DNA from: Colocasia esculenta
Lineage: Eukaryota; Streptophyta; Magnoliopsida; Alismatales; Araceae
Assembly: GCA_014218235.1 (NCBI GenBank)
Contig: CM024763.1
Location: 84,678,244-84,742,243, forward strand
Direction: 5' to 3'
DNA length: 64,000 nt
Shown here: piece after piece, positions 55,434 to 64,000 of the stretch
How the letters are laid out: each line of letters begins with the position of its first letter
Numbering within the stretch: position 1 is the first letter of the stretch
Notes under the pieces: generated by a model
What the model saw: only the letters and a program-made list of their open reading frames with translations
Database searches by the model: none
Told to the model about the DNA's origin: nothing
Made by a program: the position numbers and the translations under genes

Positions 55434-57627
55434 TCTCACACTTCTCGGACCAGACAAACCTCACTCCCTTTCTGGTGAGCTGAGTCAATGGGGCGGCGAT
55501 GGATGAAAATCCCTCAATGAATCGCCGATAGTAACCAGTCAATCCCAGAAAACTACGAATCTCCGAAGGGGTCTTGGGGGTCTCCCAATCCATAACTGCC
55601 TGGACCTTTGCTGGATCAACTGCAACACCAGCACTGGAGATAACATGCCCGAGGAAATGAACCTCGCGCAACCAGAAATTACACTTGCTGAACTTAGCAT
55701 ACAGCTTGTGCTCACGGAGAACCTCTAATACTACCCTCAAATGCTGACGGTGTGTGGCCTCGTCCGGAGAGTAGACCAGAACATCATCAATAAACACTAA
55801 AACAAAGCTATCTAGATACGGCCTAAACACTCGGTTCATGAGATCCATGAACGCTGTCGGGGCGTTGGTCAATCCGAAAGGAAGAACCAAAAACTCATAA
55901 TGTCCATAATGGGATCTGAATGCCGTCTTGGACACATCCTCACTCCGAATCCTCAACTGATGATAACCAGATCGCAAATCAATCTTAGAAAAGACTGATG
56001 CATCTTGCAACTGGTCAAACAAATCATCAATACGAGGTAAGGGATACCTGTTCTTCACAGTCACTTGGTTCAGCTTTCTGTAGTCAATGCATAACCTAAG
56101 TGACCCGTCTTTCTTCTTGACGAATAATATAGGTACGCCCCAAGGGGAAACACTAGGGCGAATAAATCCCTTATCTAGCAACTCTTGCAACTGCCTCCTT
56201 AACTCAGCTAACTCCGTAGGTGCCATCCGATATGGAGCCTTCGAGATAGGAGAGGTGCCCGGAAGCAACTCTAAGGTAAACTCTATCTCTCTATCCGGTG
56301 GCAATCCAGACAAATCATCAGGAAAGACGTCTGGAAAATCCTGCACTACCTCGATCTCTGCAAGAGTAGGTGACTCACCAGCCTCGGGTACTACCACTAC
56401 GCTGGCATGAAAAGCGTCACAACCCTTGTTTACCATGTGCATCGCCTTCATGGCAGAGATGACCAACTTTCCCGCCAAGTTCCTTGGCAAGGGATGAGAG
56501 AACTCATCCTCACCAGGAATGCGGAAAACAATCATCTTTCCATGACAATCTACTAACGCATAGTGCTCCTCTAGCCAATCCAGACCAAGAATAGCATCAT
56601 AGTCCTTCATCTTAAGCAAGAAGAAACACCCTTCTAGGATTCTATCCTCAATGCACACAGGTAACGACAGAATGCACTTCCTAGTCGATACCGTACCCGT
56701 AGGGGTGTGCACAGACAAAGGGACCTCTAAATCCTCAGACTCTATGCCTGACTCTAGGGCTAACTGCCTAACAAATCGCTCGGAAATGAACGAGTGAGTG
56801 GCACCCGTGTCAAACAAAACCCGAGCGTGCACACCTAGGAGAAGAATCGTACCTTCGGTGACATGCTCCGCCTGCTCGGCGTCCTCGCGTGCTAGAGCAA
56901 ACACTCGAGCTGGGGCTCGAGGCCTTCCTGATCTTCCTGTAGCTGGCGTTGCTGCTGCTACCGCTGCTGGGGCTGACGCTCCACGCTGAGCTCCCTGCTG
57001 AAGTCTCGGACAATCCTTGATCTTGTGGTTGCTACTTCCGCACTTCAAGCACTTTCCCGCAATCATCCAACACTTGGAACCACCATGTGTCTTCCCACAA
57101 TAGGGACACTCTTTCTTCACACCAGGGGAACGTACAGAAGGTACCTGAGTACTGCCAACTGCTACTGATCGCTGTTGTGTCTGGTACACCGCTTTCTTCT
57201 TGTCCTGCCGCTGGAACATAGCTGCAGGCCTCTTCTGTGAAGCCTTCTTCTCTTCCAGATATTGCTCCATCTCACCCTCTTGCCTACAGGCAGCGCTAAG
57301 GGCCTCGTCCAAGGTGCGATGGTCGAACGCCACTAGACTCGTCCTCAGTGATGGTTTGAGTCCCATCACAAACTTCTTCGCCTTTCTGCGCTCATCAACC
57401 ATAATGTGAGGTGCATACTTAGATAGTTCTGCAAACCTTGCCTCATACTCTAGCACGGTAATGGAGCCTTGAGTCAAAGAGAGGAACTCCTGCTCCATCC
57501 GATCTTGAATATGCTCGAGGACGAACTTGGCCAGAAAGAGCCTCACGAACTCGTCCCAAGCAACATCAACCGCGCCGTCCTCAAACCGTGTACGTAGTAA
57601 TGAAGCCCACCATACATCAGCTCTTTC

Positions 57628-57706
57628 CTGCAGTACACTGTTCATAAGCACCATCTAAACAAATCTAACTTAATAGAACATACAAACATACAAAACTAAC
57701 ATATAT
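57628..57706 (-). other. gag intron 2 in element C (79 bp), donor now AT
   Basis: Same codon boundary as the element 1 intron (TYMLQ before, ERADVWW after). Acceptor ACTGCAG|GAA is intact. The donor reads CAG|ATATATG instead of CAG|GT, one G-to-A change, so normal splicing of this copy is probably lost. Confidence 0.75.
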
Positions 57707-57897
57707 CTGAAGCATATAGGTGGCTAAAGTAACCTTATCCTCATCCGCACACTTAATAGCTCGGAAGATCTTTCAATCTCCCTCATCCAACTCTCAGCTA
57801 GTAACAGATCGCTCTCCCCCTTAAAAGAGGGTGGCAGCATCCTCTTGAATCTTTCCATGATGGAAGGTCCACCATGGTCTTGAGCTGGAACTTGAGC

Positions 57898-57985
57898 CTG
57901 CTACATCCAACAACAAATAATACACATTCAACATAACATCATACAATTAAATAAAACAGACTACACATTGATTGATTATGCTAAC
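57898..57985 (-). other. gag intron 1 in element C (88 bp, GT-AG)
   Basis: Donor GCTCAG|GTTAGC, acceptor GTAGCAG|GCTCAA. The preceding exon is exactly 71 codons. It is equivalent in place and phase to 7165-7237 of element 1. An acceptor three bases earlier (GATGTAG) is also possible. Confidence 0.75.
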
Positions 57986-58198
57986 CTGAGCCTCCAACTG
58001 AGACTGGAGTGCAGCCTAGGTGTGGGCCTGCATCTGCATGGCCTGCACCAAACCTTGCATGAACACTCCATAATCCACAGGCGGCGGTGGGGGAAGTACA
58101 GGACCCTGCGGTGCCGGGGCCTGCTGCTCTGCCCGCTCCTCAGGTCTCGGCTCGTCCTCACGGGCCGGCGCACTGCCACGCCTACCTCTCGAAGCCAT

Positions 58199-58389
58199 GG
58201 CTGCAATAAATTTCAGCCACAATTAGAGTTACGTTAATTTATTTCATAACCATTTTCTTATCTATTTTCCACTCATTATTAATCAATTCTACACATGTGG
58301 ACATTCCTATGTAGACTTAGCATGTAATGGGGATGATGACTTATATATATTCATGTGCAATCTCAACCGGTCGCTCTGATACCAATCTC
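58199..58389 (-). other. Element C leader and primer binding site
   Basis: The primer site TGGTATCAGAGC (- strand) is at 58384-58373, 5 bases from the 5' LTR. The ATG follows ATTGCAGCC, which looks like a splice acceptor. Element 1 has TTTTGCTAGGCC at the same place, so a 5' leader intron is possible. Confidence 0.8.
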
Positions 58390-61335
58390 TGCGACGACCC
58401 TCTTTATACTAGTACGATTATACCAATCCACGTCGGTATAATGAACGTCATCACAGTGCGACATTTACCCAAACAATAACATACGATTGAGATGCTCATA
58501 AATACAAATACAGAGTAGCGGAAACAAAAGAACTACTTGTCTTCATTTCATCATCCACATTCAACATACATGATTAAATGACAATTTAAAGATATCTAAA
58601 GTCCACGTAAATAAAGTGCTAAAAATCAGATTACATAGCTTGTCCACAATTACATAGTAGTTTCATTACAATGCCTCAATTTCATACAATGAAAGCAAAA
58701 TGTCACGATGACGACTCCACCAGGCTACGTGCCACGCTCAGAGTCACTCTCCACGGTATCCTCTAACGATGTAGGGTCACCAACTAAACCTGTACGCCGA
58801 AGCAAGGAATGGGTCTAAAAGACTCAGCAAATAACACCACACACATCATACATGCATATATCACAGTAGGTTTTTCATTCCAACTCACAAAGTAAAACAT
58901 ATAACATGCTTGAACATTTATAATAGACAACCTATCATGACAATTCTACAAAATTATAACAGATTGTACATGGTTTAAGACATTCCAAAATAAATATCCT
59001 ATCACATGCTTTCTACTCATGTAATCACATGAAAGCTACATTTCAAATGAGGCTATAACATGGAAGCAACCAAACATGGATTCTTGCATGCATAAAAAGA
59101 AACATTTCTATCATGGTTTCTACACATTCTTACACATGCACATTATCATTTTATACACTTTAAGGTTGCTGTTTTGACATGGATTTAGCAATTCACATCC
59201 TATCACATGAGAGCTACATTCTCGATTAAACTACAACGTGATAGCACTTAAAGATGGAAATGTTTACACATAAGCAAGAATTGTTCCTTGCATGGATTCT
59301 ACGCATTTTTACACATATAAGACATTCTTATAAACACAACTAGGTTTCTGTTGTAACATAATTTCACATTAATGTATCATGGATCACAATTTCACAATCT
59401 AACTTATTGGTTTCACATGTTTGCACAATCACTCATTCACATAGTTCTCTTTTTACACATTGCACATTTACACATATTCACACTACACAATTTACACATA
59501 GTCACATTCACATCTCACAATTCACATTCACATTTCACAATTTAGTGCCGTGACACATAGTCCAAACCACCATTAGAAGGACACATCACATAACACATAC
59601 ACATAGACGTCACCTAGGCAATACAGTGACGACTCTTAGATTGCGCAGACCGGGAGAACAAGTCTCCACCCTAACCAGTGGTACTTGTCCACCTCCAGGA
59701 TTTCATCCTAATGCCTTTAGGATCTTAACACATTGAACCTTCCCATGGAGACTTTTCCATGGTACGGTTCCACGGCCCTCTATGGAAGCAGTGTCACACA
59801 TGGCACAGTCTTACACATTACACATTCCAATTTTAACACACATATTACACATGTCTTTACATTTTCTCACTTATACACATGGCTCTATTTTCCTAATCAT
59901 GATACTAATGTTGACAGAAATCAAACATTCAGTAGCTCACATTAATCAGGTTGGCAAACACATCATCAAATCATATTCATGATAGCATGCATTTATCACA
60001 TGTTTTCACATGGGAATTTCATAATACCCTTTACAGTTATCCAAACATCATGAAATTTTAACCACACACTAATGACCTCACATACAAATTTCCAGATTTT
60101 TCTGAGTCATATTACATTTACAGAAATTAAAACATTCAGTTTCATGCCATTCATAATTCAATTTATCATGGAACATAACATGAATATCCAGTTTGACAGT
60201 TCACAGCCCTGAACCTAACATACAAATCATCACAGGAATTTTCCCCGGATTTATTGCACAACACACAATTTACTATAAACTTTACAAATCCTACGCATGT
60301 CTTCTATTTCCAAAACAGAAATTACAGTAAATCCCACAATCATGGAAAAATTCTCAAAATTTTAGGGCATGGACTGATACACATATACACAGTTTAGAAA
60401 AGTTTAGGGCATTCCATTCCTCAGGGATCATGTAGACAGTAGGTGAACATGCATAATCCATTTTCCAAACATGTATTTCAATAAGTTTAACAATTCATGC
60501 CATTCACCAAAAAGCAAAGAAAATTCCACACACATCACATTGTCTATTTTACATAACATATACGATTACATTATATCCTCATGTGAAAACACTTCGAAAA
60601 TAATCATATAGAAGGGAGAACAGCTCACTGTTCTGTCCTGAAAAACTTAACGGCACAGTCTAGCCGTTAACGGAGCCTAACGGCATTGTCGCATGCCGCC
60701 AACTGAAGATCTTAACGGCAAGAGAACTTGCCGTCAAGTTTAGGTCTGAACCAAAACACAGACCTGAGCTCCAAGAACAAGAGAGTTTGGGGGATCCAGG
60801 ACACGATAAAATCTCATAAAAATAGTAAAACCCTACTAGACTCATACATGGACGAAATGTATGGGTTACTTGCCTCTAAATAAATCTTCAAAGGGATCAA
60901 AGAGGTTGATGAAGCTCTCCTTGGGCAGTCCCAAGAAGCCTCCAAAACACCACTCCTTCGGGTTCTTGGTCGATCTCCACAGCAGGTTGGAGTCGGGGAA
61001 GCCTTCCTCTAGGATCCAGCTAGCTTCGAGTTGCTGTAGGTCGCCGGATGAGCTCCAAATTGCCGGATCAAAGCATGCAAACCTCAGGTTTCCTTCAGTC
61101 CAGAGCTAGGGTTTCTCTCCTCTCTTCAAAGAGTCAAGAGAGCTCTTCTGGTGCAGAAGGGGTTAGGTTTATAGGAGAATGGGTTTGAGATATCCCGGAG
61201 GGGTGATGGGATGGCCTGATAGCAGTTGGGGACATCTCCCCAATGGCTGGGCTTGCTTGCCCCCGAAATTTCGGGGTCTGCAACGCATGTAGGTCAGAGA
61301 TATTAACGTCCACATCCATGGCCATTGACTTAAGT
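58390..61335 (-). repeat. Element C 5' LTR, cut short by another LTR
   Basis: Matches 32852-36139 from its inner end (TGCGACGACCC) up to GACTTAAGT, then stops. The last 260 or so bases of the partner LTR are missing because another LTR begins at 61336. Shared boxes are at 59610-59704 and 58801-58832, and a TATAAAC (- strand) near 61173-61167. Confidence 0.92.
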
Positions 61336-64000
61336 TGTGACGGCCCTCATTATACCGGTACGGTTATACCATCCCACATCGGTATAGCAAGCGTCATCAC
61401 AGTGGGACATTTACCCAAACGATACAAACAGCTGAGATACACGCGAATATACGTACAGAGTAGCGGAAGTAAAAAGAACTACTGTCTTCATTCATTCATC
61501 ATCCACATTTAACATACATGAAATTGCAATAACATTAAAGAACTTAAAAGTTCACATAATTAAATTGCTGAAAATTAAGTACACAATGTCCACACTTATA
61601 CAATTTTCTCATGATTTCTAGTACAATGTCACTTTTACATACTATGAAAACACAAAAGGGGGTACACTGCTCCAACAATCTAAACTCCGCGCTCGGAGTC
61701 CGTCTCCTCCACGAGAGTCTCGTCACCGTCTATACCTGTACGCCGAAGCAAGAAGTGAGTCTTAAAGACTCAGCAAGCAACACTACTCATAACATACACG
61801 TATAAGTCATAGCGGTTTCTACATGCACATTCACAAATTTCAACATATGGCATGCTAGTCATTTGAAAGTTGCAACCTATCATGAAAGTTCTACAATTTA
61901 ATACATGGATCATGCTTTCAGATTTCTAAGAATAAAACTTACCTATCACATGCTCTCTATTCAATTTACTCGTGAAATTTTTCCTTTAAAGAGCCAAGAC
62001 ATGAGAGCTACCAACATGAACACTGTGCATATATGAAGGGAAAACACAACTAGCATGGATTTTACATGTTCTTAAGCACATACATAGACATTTTCACATA
62101 CTTTAAGTTGCTGGTTTCACATGGTTTAATGGCTGTAAACCTACACATGAGAGCTACAAGGTTGTTTAAAACATACCATGTGAACAACCAATCATGCTAT
62201 TTTGTACACGTGCTCATCAATTATCCCAAACATGGATTCTAGACATTTTCGCACATATAAACATGATGATAACAACATGAAATTACTGATTTCACATGCT
62301 TTCAGATTTGTCTCACATGGATTTCAATGTCATATTCTCACATTTTTAGTTTCACATTTTCTTTACACAAGTTTCCAATTCACATGGTTGCACTTTGCAC
62401 ATACACATTTCACATTGTTCACTTACACATTAACACATGAACACATACACATTACACATTACACATTCACATTTTAGGTGCCGTGACACATAGCCCAAAC
62501 CACCAAAGAAGGACATATACACATCACATTACACATAGACGCCATCTAGGCATTACAATGGCGACTCTTGGACTGCGCAGACCGGGAGAACAAGTCTCCA
62601 CCCTAACCAGTGGTACTTGTCCACCTCCAGGATTTCCCCCTAATGCCCTTAGGGTCACTTACACATTGAACTTTCTCAGGGGGACTTTTCCCTGATACAG
62701 TTCCACTGCCCTCTACGGAAGCAGTGTCACATTGGCACAGTTACACATTTACACATTTTACCGATTTTACACATGGTTTTACACATATCACTTTTCATCC
62801 CATTCACTTACTCACTCACATGCATATCTCTGTTTTCCTGACATGACACTACAGATTTCAGGAGTTTAACACACAGTAAATTCACCTATCAGGTTGGGTT
62901 TAAACGATATCTAATCACCTTACAGTGACATGCATACATTTTTACATTTCACATGGAAAAAGTGCATAACTCCTTATATACTGGTCCAAATGACCTGGAA
63001 ATTTAACCACATGCTATTTTCTGGTTCAAGACAATACCTTCAATTTTTCAGATTTTTCTGAGCTAAGTAGAATTTACAGAAAATCAAATACCTATTTAGC
63101 ATGCCATTCATAATTTAAGTTGACATGGAGTTTAACACCATCATACATTTTTGCCACTTACTGTCTGAACCCTAACATGCCCATAATCATATAATTTCTT
63201 CAGAGTTTTCTGAGCAACATAACATTTTCTCAAGGTTTTATAACCCTACACATGCTTTTCTAAATTCAATTTCAGAAAGCATAATAATTCAGATAAGCAT
63301 GGAGAATTTATCGAAATTTGAGTACACATATACTGATCCACTAACTTCATGATCTGACAAAACTTAGGGCACTCAGACTAGTCCTAATCATGAAACATGG
63401 ATTGGCAAGATCACCAACAAATCATGCTTAAAATTTCATGGGATAATAATCTCTAACATTCACCACCACACATCATAACTCATCCATCCACACACCACAT
63501 TCATCACCCCAACATTATACATACATATAAATGATTTACAGTATATCCTCATCGTGAAACATATCAAAAATAATCGTATAGGAGGGCAGAACAGGTTGTT
63601 GTTTTGTCCAGATGAACTTGGCGGCGGTCTCTGGCCGCTAGTTCAGTGTCAACGTCATAGTCGATGGACGCTAAGCATGATCTTAGTGACCAGGGACTTT
63701 GCCGTCAATGCAGGTCTGTGCAGAACACAGACCCGAGCTCTCAAGATAGGGTGAATGTGGGGGTCTAGGACTCGAGGAAAAATTCATAAAAATTGTAGAA
63801 TCGACCTAGACACATACGGGGATGTTATGGTTAGGTTACTTGCCTCTAGAAAATTTCTCCAATGGATCTAAATGCTCGGAGAAGCTCTCCTTGGGCCGTC
63901 CCAAGAAGTGCAAAATGTCCTCCAAGATCTCCTTCCTCCGGGCTCTTGGATGATCTCCACAGCAAAGAAATGTCGGGGAGGCCTTCCTCGATGATCCCTC
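61336..64000 (-). repeat. Partial LTR of a further chromovirus, runs off the window
   Basis: Starts TGTGACGGCCC exactly where element C's LTR breaks off. TAAGT (61331-61335) is the likely target duplication. It is clearly related to, but diverged from, the C LTR, with the same order of features: GTCATCACAGTGGGACATTTACCC near the start, the shared boxes at 61746-61782 and 62540-62636, and GGCGG/GCCGTCAATG motifs at 63615-63715. Its other end, and any internal region, lie beyond base 64000. No genes. Confidence 0.85.

Larger units (their letters stand above)
55434..58198 (-). pseudogene. Element C gag, protease, RT (three-exon gag, lightly damaged)
   Basis: The start is the ATG at 58198 (MASRGRRGS). 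Exon 1, 58198-57986, is 71 codons with an in-frame TAG at codon 61 (58018-58016). Exon 2 is 57897-57707, with one base missing near 57770. Exon 3 starts at 57627 (ERADVWW) and is open without a stop to the Sirevirus junction. It carries the gag core and two zinc knuckles, CPYCGKTHGGSKC and CLKCGSSNHKIKDC. The protease has VLFDTGATHSFIS. The RT has VKNRYPLPRIDDL and the catalytic FIDDVLVYS, and the tether region SFLGLTGYYRRF follows. Gag and pol are in one frame, as usual in this clade. Frame continuity fits the two introns. Confidence 0.88.
32852..61335 (-). mobile_element. Element C: - strand chromovirus with three nested insertions
   Basis: A Tekay/Del-like Ty3/gypsy element on the - strand. 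The 3' LTR is on the left (32852-36139) and the 5' LTR on the right (58390-61335, cut short). The gene region between them is interrupted by a CACTA transposon and a Sirevirus. Without these, the internal region is about 5 kb, close to element 1's. Coding frames are long and mostly intact, so C is much younger than element 1. The 5' LTR is cut at 61335 by another LTR, and its missing end must lie beyond the window. Confidence 0.88.

Overview
This is nuclear DNA from a flowering plant, probably a eudicot with a large, repeat-rich genome. The evidence is plant-specific retroelement lineages (chromovirus-type Ty3/gypsy, Sirevirus-type Ty1/copia), a plant PIF/Harbinger transposase, a CACTA transposon, MITEs, and initiator-Met-tRNA primer sites. 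The species cannot be named from the sequence. I see no ordinary host gene, no tRNA or rRNA gene and no CRISPR array. Nearly everything that can be identified is transposable elements inserted into one another.

Layout. 1-4050: unassigned AT-rich DNA with a minisatellite, an 18-C run, a hAT-like MITE (2491-2941) and the RNase H tail of a LINE (about 3120-4015). 4050-14555: a foldback MITE split by a complete but decayed chromovirus on the + strand ('element 1', 4090-14392, LTRs of about 2.7 kb). 16535-19794: a PIF/Harbinger region on the - strand. It has a two-intron DDE transposase, two Myb/SANT-type ORFs and a small ORF with an RNase H1 N-terminal (hybrid-binding) domain and a hydrophobic tail. 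19795-22649: 3' LTR and pol end of another - strand chromovirus ('element D'), inserted into a Harbinger ORF. 22650-32851: a further - strand LTR element ('element E') inserted in D's pol. Its non-coding end carries two + strand (antisense) plant-mobile-domain-like ORFs, one split by a 2.8-kb solo LTR. 32852-61335: a younger - strand chromovirus ('element C') with 3.3-kb LTRs. Its pol is split cleanly by a CACTA element (37937-41871, TSD CGG) and by a 13.4-kb Sirevirus (42062-55433, TSD TCTCA). Its 5' LTR is cut by yet another LTR (61336-64000, running off the window).

The insertion order can be read from the nesting. Harbinger is older than D, D older than E, E older than the solo LTR and C, and C older than CACTA, the Sirevirus and the last LTR. 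D, E and the last LTR each lack a second end here, so their right ends should lie beyond base 64000.

Most notable: (1) two short phase-0 GT-AG introns at the same places in gag of two diverged chromovirus families on opposite strands. (2) Two boxes (about 95 bp and about 32 bp) conserved among otherwise diverged chromovirus LTRs. (3) Each LTR family carries its own array of short CG-centred inverted-repeat motifs (GTCGAC, GCGAC or TGACGGC types); in the Sirevirus these also occur in internal spacers and coding sequence. (4) The hybrid-binding-domain ORF beside a Harbinger transposase.
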